This document shows positions 9,132 to 17,076 of a stretch of DNA of 57,846 nucleotides, in pieces. Within the stretch, counting starts at the first letter, position 1. Every line of letters starts with the position of its first letter. Source of the DNA: an uncultured Oscillospiraceae bacterium (GTDB lineage: Bacteria; Bacillota; Clostridia; Oscillospirales; Oscillospiraceae). The notes under the pieces were generated by a model. It worked only from the letters and a program-made list of their open reading frames with translations, was not told the origin of the DNA and ran no database searches. Both the position numbers and the translations under genes were made by a program. The stretch is taken from positions 1-57,846 of the forward strand of contig CALXDH010000016.1 of NCBI GenBank assembly GCA_944387015.1. Reading direction: 5' to 3'.

Positions 9132-9226
9132 AAAACCGTTTTTTGAGATGGTGTTTCCCTCCGCAGGTCCAGCCGTTCATTTGAAACCAGCACGATAGGA
9201 GAACACACCATTCCTTTTCCGGTTTT
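9132..9226. repeat. Two nested inverted repeats in the degV-HAD intergenic region
   Basis: AAAACCG (9132-9138) pairs with CGGTTTT (9220-9226), and inside it ATGGTGT (9148-9154) pairs with ACACCAT (9205-9211). Nesting would allow a long imperfect hairpin in the 288-base spacer between divergent genes. No function is evident. Confidence 0.35.
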
Positions 9227-9260
9227 ACCAAAACCAAACCAAAAGCATGCAGAAAATCCG

Positions 9261-9290
9261 TTGACGGGATTTACCCAGCAGTCCTATAAT
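9261..9290 (+). promoter_or_regulatory. Promoter of the HAD hydrolase gene
   Basis: TTGACG (9261-9266), an 18-base spacer and a perfect TATAAT (9285-9290) lie 45 bases upstream of the start codon. Confidence 0.7.
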
Positions 9291-9334
9291 AGGGAAATCA
9301 CCAATCCTAATTTTCTGACAGATGGGAGAAAGCC

Positions 9335-9982
9335 ATGCAGATGACACGCAGATTCGATCTGATCACCTTTGATTTGGACGGCACCATGCTGGATGACGAG
9401 TGGGCCCACAGGGAAGCAAACCGCCGGATGGGCCAGTGCCTTGGTATCGACCACACCCAGCTTGGTCCTATGACAGGCTATTCAGTCCGGATGCGCTGGC
9501 AGGAACTGTGCAGATGTACGGGCCGTGATCTGGATGTGGAACAACTGGCGGAGGAGCATTTCCGCCTGGCGCTGGAGGTCATAAAGGAGGCCGGGATCCC
9601 GGAAGCTCCGGGCCTGACCGCCACCCTGCGCACGCTGAAGGAGGACGGCTACTCCATTGCCGTGGTCTCCTCTTCTGACGAGTGGTTTGTCCGGGAGGTC
9701 ACCGACCTGCTGGGACTGACCTCCTATCTGGATTTCTTTGTCACTCAGAATCAGGTGCAGCGGCTCAAGCCAGATCCGGAGAGTTACCTGACCGCCCAGA
9801 GGCTCGCCGGCGTTCCCGCCCACCGGGCACTGGGCATCGAGGACAGCACTCCCGGCTGTCAGGCTCTGCGCCGGGCAGGAATGTACAGCGTCGGCTTTTT
9901 GAACGGCGGAAAAAATACGCAGGCACTGGAGGATACGGATGCCACCATCGACCAGATGGAGGAGCTTTTATCCCTTTTATAA
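9335..9982 (+). CDS. HAD-superfamily phosphatase/phosphomutase
   Basis: A 215-residue haloacid dehalogenase-like hydrolase of the beta-phosphoglucomutase/phosphoglycolate phosphatase kind. Motif I is DLDGT (residues 13-17, with the nucleophile Asp13), motif II is VVSSSD, and motif III/IV are the lysine of RLKPDPESY and the GIEDSTPG acidic loop. The helical cap sits between motifs I and II. It has its own promoter and a strong terminator, so it is a separate unit from the transporter operon downstream. The substrate cannot be told. Confidence 0.85.
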   Translation: MQMTRRFDLITFDLDGTMLDDEWAHREANRRMGQCLGIDHTQLGPMTGYSVRMRWQELCRCTGRDLDVEQLAEEHFRLALEVIKEAGIPEAPGLTATLRTLKEDGYSIAVVSSSDEWFVREVTDLLGLTSYLDFFVTQNQVQRLKPDPESYLTAQRLAGVPAHRALGIEDSTPGCQALRRAGMYSVGFLNGGKNTQALEDTDATIDQMEELLSLL

Positions 9983-10004
9983 AATTGAATCTGGATTTTC
10001 ACGC

Positions 10005-10035
10005 AGCGGGCCGGCTTTTGCCGGCCCGCTTTTTT
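10005..10035 (+). terminator. Terminator after the HAD gene
   Basis: A perfect 11-bp stem (10005-10015/10020-10030) with a TTTT loop is followed by T5. Confidence 0.9.
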
Positions 10036-10373
10036 GTATCCATTTTCTGTTTTCCCCGTCAATGCTTGATTTTCTTTTCACTTTGGACAGTCTCTCTTTA
10101 CATTCCTCCGCCGTACCGCTGCACGGTCGCAGCCACATTACCAGTCCGGTTGTCCTTCTGGGCCGCGGATTTCTGTGCGTCCCACCTCACCAGAGATATT
10201 CCCATACTGCAAAGTTTGTGGAAATACACGGAAATGAGCGGGTCCGTTATCTTCTGTCTACTTTTTACAAAGATTCGGTGTCGCACTTAACAGCCGCCCG
10301 GTATACTGTGCGCTGTTCACTGAAACGAGAAAAATTCAATCGTCGAGAACCCCAATGTTCGGAAAGGAGCCCC
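10036..10373 (+). other. Non-coding leader before the metallophosphoesterase-ABC operon
   Basis: This 338-base stretch holds no supportable gene. The downstream frame runs open through it but shows no family similarity. TATACT at 10302-10307 is a possible -10 box about 67 bases before the start, without a convincing -35. I see no riboswitch or terminator in it. Confidence 0.4.
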
Positions 10374-11168
10374 ATGGCAGCACTTCGTATCGCACATCTT
10401 TCAGATCTCCACGTTCTGCGGGACTATTACGGTTCCATGCTGGATCGGGAGCCTCTGCGCCAGCCCGTTCCCCCGGTAGAGTACTTTCTCACCGGTCTGC
10501 GGGAGGCCGTGGCAGCCAAGCCCGACCTGATCGTCCTGACCGGCGATCTGGTACACGAAGGAACGGTGGAAGACTATCAATATCTGCGCCAGCTCATTGA
10601 ACGGGAACGCTGCGGAATCCCGGTGATCCCCGTGCTGGGAAATCACGACTTCAAGTCCTGCTTCTACCGCGGTTATCTGGGCGAAGACCGCACCGGCCGC
10701 TACAACTGCAAATATGAGATCGGCGGCTACCGCTTTTTGGTCCTGGACACCGCCACGGAGCGCAACGGCTGCGGCAGCATCACCGATGAGCAGGTAGCCT
10801 GGCTGGCACAGGAGCTGAAAACCCCCGCTCCCCAGGGGACGATCCTGCTGGGCCACCACCCGCTGGAAAGCCAGCAGGCCTGGTTCCACACAGATTACCC
10901 CGCCGCGCTGGAGGAAGTTTTGAAAAACAGCGATGTCTTTGCCTACCTCTGCGGTCACGCCCACTATGCCGAGACCCGCACCGTGCTGGGCATACAGCAG
11001 ATCACTGCGGAATCCTTTGCTTTCGGCGTGGAAACCGTCAGCTCCACAGAGGTCATTTACACAGAGACCCGGGGCTACAATACCTGCTGGGTAGACGGGC
11101 ACCATGTGATCACGCATCCCCATCAGGTCTTTCCCTTTCACCCCCAGATCTGCCGGATCCCGTTTTAA
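10374..11168 (+). CDS. Metallophosphoesterase, CpdA/GpdQ-like phosphodiesterase
   Basis: A 264-residue calcineurin-like phosphoesterase with all metal-binding motifs: DLH (residues 11-13), GDLVHEG, GNHD, GHHP and GHAH. This motif layout is that of the class III cyclic-nucleotide/glycerophosphodiester phosphodiesterases (CpdA, GpdQ). No signal peptide is visible, so it acts in the cytosol. ATG 10374 follows GGAAAGGAG. It lies 58 bases before an UgpB-like binding protein and looks like the first gene of the importer operon, so hydrolysis of an imported phosphodiester such as a glycerophosphodiester is a reasonable inference. A cyclic-nucleotide substrate is an alternative. Confidence 0.8.
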   Translation: MAALRIAHLSDLHVLRDYYGSMLDREPLRQPVPPVEYFLTGLREAVAAKPDLIVLTGDLVHEGTVEDYQYLRQLIERERCGIPVIPVLGNHDFKSCFYRGYLGEDRTGRYNCKYEIGGYRFLVLDTATERNGCGSITDEQVAWLAQELKTPAPQGTILLGHHPLESQQAWFHTDYPAALEEVLKNSDVFAYLCGHAHYAETRTVLGIQQITAESFAFGVETVSSTEVIYTETRGYNTCWVDGHHVITHPHQVFPFHPQICRIPF

Positions 11169-11226
11169 GGGCTGCACAGATCTGTAAGCAATCCATCTAC
11201 ATTGATTTTCAGGAGGAAACAAACCC

Positions 11227-12534
11227 ATGTCTTACAAAAAACGTGCAATCGCGGCCGCACTTTCCGCCGCACTGATGCTCACGGCACTCACCGGCTGCGG
11301 CAGCACCGCCTCTGCCGACAGCGGCGATGACGGCAAGGTCAAGATCCAGTACTGGCACATCAACAGCGAAAACCAGGGCGGTGCCACGGTTCAGGAGTTC
11401 ATCGATGAATTCAACGCCAGCCAGGATAAAATCGAGGTAGAAGGCCGCTTCAACAGCAGCTATGACGAGCTTCTGAAAAACCTTCAGGCCGATACCGCCG
11501 CCGGCAATGCGCCTTCCATCGTCCAGGTCTCCTGGTCCAACATTGAGTACTTCCCCGCCAACTTCTCCTACATCAGCCCGGAGGAGGTCATTTCCAATTA
11601 CTTCCCTGAGGACGAGACCTTCCTCACCGACACCTTTGACGAGAGCATCCTGAATCTGGCCCGAAACAGCGAGGGCACCCTGGCCGGCGTCCCCTATTCC
11701 GTCTCCAACCCTGTGCTGTTCTACAACGCGGATCTGCTGCGGGAGGCCGGTCTTTCCGAGGACGGCCCCCAGAACTGGGATGAGTTCGTCTCCTTCGCCA
11801 AGACCGTCAAGGAGAAAACCGGCAAGTACGGTGCCTATCTGCAGGAGGGTGACACCTGGGTCCTGCAGGCGGTGCTGGAATCCGGCGGCGCTTCCATGCT
11901 GACCCGGGACGGCGACACCGCCACCGCTACCTTCAACTCCGAAAAGGGCAAGGCGGCCATGCAGTCCTATGCCGACATGGTGCTCACCGATGAGTCCGCC
12001 GTGCATCTGACAAATCTGGACGACGGCCTGAAGGCCTTCAACGACGGTGAGGTCGCCATGTGCATCTGCTCCATCGCCAAGGCTACCAACATCATCAACT
12101 CCGCCAACTTTGACGTCCGCTCCACCACCTTCCCCGCCTTTGACGGTGAAGACCGCGCTGTTCCTGCCGGCGGCTGCTATCTGGCCATCACCGCCCAGGA
12201 GGAAGAAGAACAGAAGGCCGCCTGGGAGTTCATCAAGTTCCTGTGCAGCGACGACAACGCCGCCAAGTGGGTGGCCGGCACCGGTTACGTTCCCTCCACC
12301 AAGGGCGCCGAGAACTCTCAGATTCTCAAGGACTACCTGGAGCAGAACCCCCTCATGCAGGCGGCCATGGATCAGCGCGCCGACGCTGTGCAGTGGACTG
12401 CGTGGCCCGGCTCCGCGTTGGAGGCTCAGCAGGCACTGATCGACATGCGCGATCAGATCCTGGGCGGCACCAAGGATGTTTCCACCGCCATGGATGAATG
12501 CCAGGTCAAGGTGCAGGGCTTCATCGAAGACTAA
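11227..12534 (+). CDS. ABC importer solute-binding lipoprotein, UgpB-like
   Basis: A 435-residue extracellular binding protein of the carbohydrate/glycerol-phosphate ABC class. It has a lipoprotein signal with lipobox LTGC (Cys near residue 23) and then the family fold, with YWHINSE, GNAPSIVQV, the hinge-region VLFYNADLLREAG and TGYVPSTKGA, the last close to the UgpB pattern. AGGAGG precedes the ATG. A stable hairpin follows before the permease genes and would let this gene be expressed in excess. Glycerol-3-phosphate or a glycerophosphodiester fits the linked phosphodiesterase, but a sugar substrate cannot be excluded. Confidence 0.85.
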   Translation: MSYKKRAIAAALSAALMLTALTGCGSTASADSGDDGKVKIQYWHINSENQGGATVQEFIDEFNASQDKIEVEGRFNSSYDELLKNLQADTAAGNAPSIVQVSWSNIEYFPANFSYISPEEVISNYFPEDETFLTDTFDESILNLARNSEGTLAGVPYSVSNPVLFYNADLLREAGLSEDGPQNWDEFVSFAKTVKEKTGKYGAYLQEGDTWVLQAVLESGGASMLTRDGDTATATFNSEKGKAAMQSYADMVLTDESAVHLTNLDDGLKAFNDGEVAMCICSIAKATNIINSANFDVRSTTFPAFDGEDRAVPAGGCYLAITAQEEEEQKAAWEFIKFLCSDDNAAKWVAGTGYVPSTKGAENSQILKDYLEQNPLMQAAMDQRADAVQWTAWPGSALEAQQALIDMRDQILGGTKDVSTAMDECQVKVQGFIED

Positions 12535-12553
12535 GCCCCGCATGTAAGAAACG

Positions 12554-12582
12554 GAGGGCTCTGCAATTCTTGCAGAGCCCTC
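12554..12582 (+). other. Intercistronic stem-loop after the binding-protein gene
   Basis: A perfect 13-bp stem (12554-12566/12570-12582) with a TTC loop is not followed by a T-run. It probably stabilises the upstream mRNA end or partly blocks transcription into the permease genes. Confidence 0.65.
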
Positions 12583-12605
12583 TTGAAAAAAGGAGAGGTT
12601 GATTT

Positions 12606-13547
12606 TTGAGCAATCCGTTTTCCGCTGGTGCCGCCGCTCTGGACGCCCGCGGCCGTCTGCGCCCCCGTACCCGCAGCGGACGCCTGACGCCCTATCTCCT
12701 GCTGGCACCGGCCACCGTACTCTTTGCGGTCTTTATGTTTTATCCCCTGCTCTATACCCTGTATCTGAGCTTTTTCGACTGGAACATGACTCGCCCCACC
12801 AAGGAATTTGTGGGATTTGAAAACTATATCTCGGTCTTTACCGACCCCAACTTCGGGAAAATCATGGGCAACACGGCGCTGTACATCCTGCTTTTGCTGC
12901 TCTTTGACTTTGCGGCTCCCTATGTGTTCTCCTTCATTTTGTCTTTCGTGGTCCAGAAGGGGAAGAACTTCTACAAAAGCTCCATCTTCCTGCCCAGCGT
13001 CATCTCCCTGGTGGTAGGCACCATGATCTTCGTGTGGCTGCTCAATCCCATCTCCGGTCCGGTGTCTGCCATAGCCAAGGCGCTGGGTCTGACGGTCCCC
13101 ATCTGGAGCAATACCCAGGGCCTGGTGATCGTGGTGCTGAGCATCATTACCAGCTGGAAGATTTTCGGCTATAACTTCATCGTGGTGATGGCCGGCGTCT
13201 CCAGTGTTCCGCTGGAGGTGGTGGAGGCCGCCCGGCTGGACAACATCCCCACCTGGCGCATCTTTTTGAATATCGTTGTCCCCATGAGCAGCTCCACCGG
13301 CATTTATGTGCTGATCCTCTCCATCGTCACCGGTATGCAGCAGATCTTCACTCCCATCAACATGGTCACGAAAGGCGGCCCTGACAACGCCAGCACCAAC
13401 CTCATCTACGCTGTCTACGACCAGGCCTTCGGCTTTTTCAAAACCGGTACCGCTTCCGCCTACGCGATTTTGATGATGCTGCTGTTTGGATTTTTGCTGT
13501 TTTTAGAGTTCAAGTTTGTGGAGAAGAGTGTGTATTATGAAAACTAA
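12606..13547 (+). CDS. ABC importer permease, UgpA/MalF-like
   Basis: A 313-residue inner-membrane permease with six predicted membrane helices after a basic N-terminus. The cytoplasmic EAA loop that docks on the ATPase is EVVEAARLDNIPTWRIFLNI followed by VVP. The start is TTG at 12606, supported by AAGGAGAGG seven bases upstream. The next permease begins before this gene ends. It forms the membrane channel with the following UgpE-like subunit. Confidence 0.88.
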   Translation: MSNPFSAGAAALDARGRLRPRTRSGRLTPYLLLAPATVLFAVFMFYPLLYTLYLSFFDWNMTRPTKEFVGFENYISVFTDPNFGKIMGNTALYILLLLLFDFAAPYVFSFILSFVVQKGKNFYKSSIFLPSVISLVVGTMIFVWLLNPISGPVSAIAKALGLTVPIWSNTQGLVIVVLSIITSWKIFGYNFIVVMAGVSSVPLEVVEAARLDNIPTWRIFLNIVVPMSSSTGIYVLILSIVTGMQQIFTPINMVTKGGPDNASTNLIYAVYDQAFGFFKTGTASAYAILMMLLFGFLLFLEFKFVEKSVYYEN

Positions 13548-14373
13548 ACCCGCGGTTTCGGTAAGCCGGGCAAGCCTGTGGCATATCCCGCTGGCCTTTC
13601 TGGTGGCAATGGCCCTGGTCCCGGTCCTGTTCGCGCTGCTGTACTCCTTCAAGTCCCTGCAGAGCATTTACGGCGACGCAGGACTGTTCACCAGCGGCTT
13701 CACCTTGGATAACTACCGGGACATCGCCCGGCAGCTGCCTATCGTGCAGATCACTCTGAACACGCTGACGGTAGCGGTTCTGGTGACCGCCTGCAAGCTG
13801 CTCACCAGTATCCTTGCGGCGTATGCCTTTGTCTTTACCTCCTTCCGGGGAAAGACCGTGCTGTACTTCCTGCTCATCAGCACCATTTTTATTCCCTTTA
13901 CCGTCACCATGATCCCCAACTACATCACGGTCTCCAAGCTGAATCTGTTCGACAGTGTTCTGGGCATCGTGCTGCCCCAGCTGGCGGACGCCACCGGCAT
14001 TTTCCTGCTGCGGCAGACTATGCGCTCCATTCCCAAGTCCCTCATCGAGATCGCGGAGCTGGACGGCATCAGCCGCATGCGGACGCTGCGGGACATCATC
14101 CTTCCCATCTGCCGCCCCTCCATCGTGGCCACCGGCATCATCTTCTTCATCAACTCCTGGAACGAGTATGTCTGGCCCACGCTGATCCTGCGCAGCAAGG
14201 AAAACTATACCCTCTCCCTGGCCATGCAGCTGTTCAGCAGTTCTGAGGCCGGCACGGAATTCACCACTGTCATGGCCATGGCCGTGATCTCCATGCTGAT
14301 CCCCGTTGTACTGTATCTGATCTTCCAGCGCTATATCATGAGCACCTTTGCCTCTTCCGGCATCAAGGGCTGA
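13537..14373 (+). CDS. ABC importer permease, UgpE/MalG-like
   Basis: The 278-residue second permease half, with six predicted helices and the EAA loop IEIAELDGISRMRTLRDIIL. ATG 13537 lies inside the end of the upstream permease (11-base overlap, translational coupling); a codon further upstream in the same frame (13516) adds seven residues without similarity. It is followed 19 bases later by the ATPase gene. Confidence 0.88.
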   Translation: MKTKPAVSVSRASLWHIPLAFLVAMALVPVLFALLYSFKSLQSIYGDAGLFTSGFTLDNYRDIARQLPIVQITLNTLTVAVLVTACKLLTSILAAYAFVFTSFRGKTVLYFLLISTIFIPFTVTMIPNYITVSKLNLFDSVLGIVLPQLADATGIFLLRQTMRSIPKSLIEIAELDGISRMRTLRDIILPICRPSIVATGIIFFINSWNEYVWPTLILRSKENYTLSLAMQLFSSSEAGTEFTTVMAMAVISMLIPVVLYLIFQRYIMSTFASSGIKG

Positions 14374-14392
14374 ACGAGAAAGGACACCTTCT

Positions 14393-15553
14393 ATGTCTGA
14401 TAAAAATACGATCGTTTTTGACCATGTGGAAAAGACCTACCAGAAAAATACCGTCATCCGGGACCTGAACCTGACGATCCCCGCCGGCCAGCGGCTCATC
14501 CTGCTGGGCCCCTCCGGCTGCGGCAAGTCCACCACGCTGCGGATGATCGCCGGTCTGGAGGAGATCACCGGCGGTGAACTGCGGATGGGCGGCCGCCGGG
14601 TAAACGAGGTGCCCTCCGGCAAGCGGGACATCGCTATGGTGTTCCAGAACTACGCCCTCTACCCCCACATGACGGTGCGGGAGAACATCACCTACGCCCT
14701 GCGGGTCCACAAGCTGGACCGGGCGGAACTGGAGACCCGCCTGCACTCGGTCCTGGAGATCCTGGGCCTGGAGCCCTATGTCCAGCGCAAGCCCCGGGAG
14801 CTCTCCGGCGGCCAGCGCCAGCGGGTAGCCCTGGCCCGGGCGCTGGTAAAGCAGTCCCGGTATCTGCTGCTGGATGAGCCTCTTTCCAACCTGGACGCCC
14901 AGCTGCGGGTGCAGGCCCGCAAGGAACTGGTGAAGATCCACGATCTCTACCAACAGACCTTCGTCTATGTCACCCACGATCAAGTGGAGGCCATGACGGT
15001 AGGCCAGCGGGTGGCATTGATGAACCAGGGCGTCCTGCAGATGGTGGATACGCCCTACCGGGTCTATAACCGCCCCGCCAACATCTTCACCGCCAAGTTT
15101 ATCGGCTCTCCCTCCACCAACATTCTGGACGCCGACTGGGCGGACGGTGTATTGCATGTCCAGGGCCAGCAGATCCGGCTGCCGGACTGCTGGAGTTGGC
15201 TTGCAGAGCGCAGCGGCGAGCACGAGCTTTGTCTGGGCATCCGCCCGGAGCACATCCGCCTGCAGGCCGGCCGCGCGGAAAACGGCCTCACCGGCACACT
15301 GCGCTATGTGGAGGATTACGGCAACAAGCGAGGCATCTATGTGGATGTCGGCGGCACGGAAGTGGTGTGCATGTGCGATCGGGTCCCCTGCGCTCCCGGT
15401 GAGACGGTCTCCTTCCAGCTGGACAGCGACCACCTGCACCTGTTCAGCCGCACCACCACCAATTCCCTGGGCTATCCTGATGAGGTCACAGAGTCTGATG
15501 ACACCCAGTGGGATTCCCGGGAAGAGCTTCTCTCTTACGGCACCAGCGCCTGA
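14393..15553 (+). CDS. ABC importer ATPase, UgpC/MalK-like
   Basis: The 386-residue ATPase subunit powering the importer. Motifs run in order: Walker A GPSGCGKST, signature LSGGQRQRVALARAL, Walker B YLLLDEPLSNLD, switch histidine in VTHDQVEAMT, then a C-terminal TOBE/regulatory extension with GIRPEHIRL typical of the MalK/UgpC class. ATG 14393 has GAGAAAGGA upstream. It is the last gene of the operon; a terminator follows. ATPases of this class are sometimes shared between importers. Confidence 0.9.
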   Translation: MSDKNTIVFDHVEKTYQKNTVIRDLNLTIPAGQRLILLGPSGCGKSTTLRMIAGLEEITGGELRMGGRRVNEVPSGKRDIAMVFQNYALYPHMTVRENITYALRVHKLDRAELETRLHSVLEILGLEPYVQRKPRELSGGQRQRVALARALVKQSRYLLLDEPLSNLDAQLRVQARKELVKIHDLYQQTFVYVTHDQVEAMTVGQRVALMNQGVLQMVDTPYRVYNRPANIFTAKFIGSPSTNILDADWADGVLHVQGQQIRLPDCWSWLAERSGEHELCLGIRPEHIRLQAGRAENGLTGTLRYVEDYGNKRGIYVDVGGTEVVCMCDRVPCAPGETVSFQLDSDHLHLFSRTTTNSLGYPDEVTESDDTQWDSREELLSYGTSA

Positions 15554-15586
15554 TGTCCGGCGTGTTTTTCCCCGTGTTTGAAAAAG

Positions 15587-15619
15587 GAGCGGTCCGCAAA
15601 CTTGCGGACCGCTCTTTTT
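15587..15619 (+). terminator. Terminator of the UgpBAEC-like operon
   Basis: A stem of at least 11 bp (15587-15597 with 15604-15614) is followed by T5 and preceded by A5, so it may also work for the convergent gene. Confidence 0.85.
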
Positions 15620-15707
15620 AAGATATTTCCAGACGGGCAGCGTGGTAGCCCCTCCTTTTTGAAAAGTTCCCCGCTGCACTTCCCGCAGGAACAGCTTCTC
15701 CGGCGTG

Positions 15708-16406
15708 TTACACCGTTTCCCCGTCCAGATTCTCCGATTCCTGCCCGCTTTCCCGGTAGCGGTTCATGATCTGGGAGAACAGTGCGCCTGTGACAGGCGG
15801 CGTGTAGGTGACCGCATTGGCCCCTGCCCGGATGGTGCGCAGGATGCTCTCCTCGGTGGGGCCGCCGGTGGCAATGATGGGCACGCTGGGGAAATCCCGG
15901 CGGATCTCCGCCACGATCTCCGGGGTACGGGCAGCACCGGAAACGTTGAGGAAATCCGCGCCGGCGGCCAGCCGTCCTGCGATGTCGGTGTGCTCGGACA
16001 CCACGGTGATGACCACCGGAATATCCACCTCGTTTTTGATCTCACGGATCACCTCGTTGGAGGTGGGGGCGTTGAGCACCACGCCATAAGCGCCCTGATG
16101 CTCCGCCTGGACCGCCAGGCGGACGGAGCGGGCGCCGGTGGTGATGCCGCCGCCCACGCCCACAAACACCGGCACGTCACTGACAGAAATGATGGCCTGG
16201 GCAATGACCGGCTGAGGAGTGAAGGGGTAGACGGCAATGATGGCGTCGGCATTGATGTTTTTGATGATGGCCACGTCTGTGGAAAAGGCCAGGGATTTGA
16301 TCCGCCGCCCGAAGATGCGGATGCCGCTGCACTCACTGATACAGGCAGGCAGCATCAGCGAGTGGCTGCGCAGGGTACCGGTGTAGCTGGGGACAATCTT
16401 TGCCAT
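15708..16406 (-). CDS. TIM-barrel protein of unknown function
   Basis: A 232-residue aldolase-type TIM barrel. Alternating strand/helix pattern and phosphate-site-like glycine loops are visible: VFVGVGGGITTGARS, ADFLNVSGAA and IIATGGPTEES. The last resembles the C-terminal phosphate-binding motif of NanE, ThiG and related barrels. It is kept whole and begins at ATG 16406 behind AAAGGAG. I do not recognise the exact family; relatives in clostridia are, as I recall, labelled simply hydrolase. It is divergent from the macro-domain gene and convergent with the ABC operon, with no functional clue from neighbours. Confidence 0.7.
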   Translation of the reverse strand: MAKIVPSYTGTLRSHSLMLPACISECSGIRIFGRRIKSLAFSTDVAIIKNINADAIIAVYPFTPQPVIAQAIISVSDVPVFVGVGGGITTGARSVRLAVQAEHQGAYGVVLNAPTSNEVIREIKNEVDIPVVITVVSEHTDIAGRLAAGADFLNVSGAARTPEIVAEIRRDFPSVPIIATGGPTEESILRTIRAGANAVTYTPPVTGALFSQIMNRYRESGQESENLDGETV

Positions 16407-16460
16407 AGGAAGCTCCTTTCCGGGGCAACTCCGGCGGTAGGCAATGAGCCATACCGCCTC

Positions 16461-16488
16461 TTGCGTTCTGATGGAAACTCGTTATACT
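16461..16488 (+). promoter_or_regulatory. Promoter of the macro-domain gene
   Basis: TTGCGT (16461-16466), a 16-base spacer and TATACT (16483-16488) precede the start by 22 bases. Confidence 0.5.
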
Positions 16489-16510
16489 GAAGGTGAAAGG
16501 AAGTGATGGA

Positions 16511-17047
16511 ATGGACCGCTTTTCCATAGTTGTAGGAGACATCACGCAATCCGATGCGGAGGCTATCGTCAATGCAGCCAATCCCACTCTTCTGGGCGGC
16601 GGAGGTGTGGACGGTGCCATCCACGCCGCTGCGGGGCCGGAGCTGCTGGCGGAGTGCCGGACGCTGGGCGGCTGTGAACCGGGACAGGCCAAGCTGACCC
16701 GGGGCTATCATCTGCGCTCCCGCTACATTCTGCACACACCGGGCCCCGTCTGGCAGGGCGGCGGCATGGGAGAGCCGGCGATCCTCGCCTCCTGCTACCG
16801 CTCCTGCCTCACTCTGGCAGCGGAGCACAACATCCGCACACTGGACTTCTCCTCCATCTCCACCGGCATCTACGGCTATCCGCTGCCGCTGGCCGCCACA
16901 GTGGCACTGCGGACCATCATGGCGTTTTTGGCGGATCATCCCATCCCGGAGCGGGTGCGGATGGTCTGTCACAGCGAAGCGGTCGCCGCGGTGTACCGCC
17001 AGACCTGGAATCTCTGGTACGCGGAAGAAAAGGATCAGAGGCTGTAA
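16511..17047 (+). CDS. Macro-domain protein, O-acetyl-ADP-ribose deacetylase-like
   Basis: A 178-residue single macro domain of the YmdB/MacroD type, which binds ADP-ribose and removes acetyl or ADP-ribosyl groups. The signature is complete: VGDITQSDAEAIVNAANPTL, then GGGGVDGAIHAAAG with the catalytic Asn/Asp region, and the phosphate loop STGIYGYP. ATG 16511 was chosen over GTG 16493 because AAAGGAAG lies between them at normal spacing. No NAD-dependent sirtuin or ADP-ribosyltransferase is nearby, so its target is open. Confidence 0.9.
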   Translation: MDRFSIVVGDITQSDAEAIVNAANPTLLGGGGVDGAIHAAAGPELLAECRTLGGCEPGQAKLTRGYHLRSRYILHTPGPVWQGGGMGEPAILASCYRSCLTLAAEHNIRTLDFSSISTGIYGYPLPLAATVALRTIMAFLADHPIPERVRMVCHSEAVAAVYRQTWNLWYAEEKDQRL

Positions 17048-17076
17048 CCTGCTTTGGAAAAAGCGGCGCCGTTTTT

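Noticed and set aside
10036-10373. Upstream extension of the metallophosphoesterase frame as a longer protein
   Set aside because: The extra residues have no similarity to the family, and a good ribosome site stands directly before ATG 10374.
12554-12582. Stem-loop after the UgpB-like gene as a true terminator
   Set aside because: No T-run follows on the plus strand, and the permease genes directly downstream have no other promoter that I can see.
17048-17076. CGGCGCCG with a T-run between the macro-domain gene and cysK as a terminator
   Set aside because: The self-complementary part is only eight bases with no room for a loop, so a stable hairpin is unlikely.
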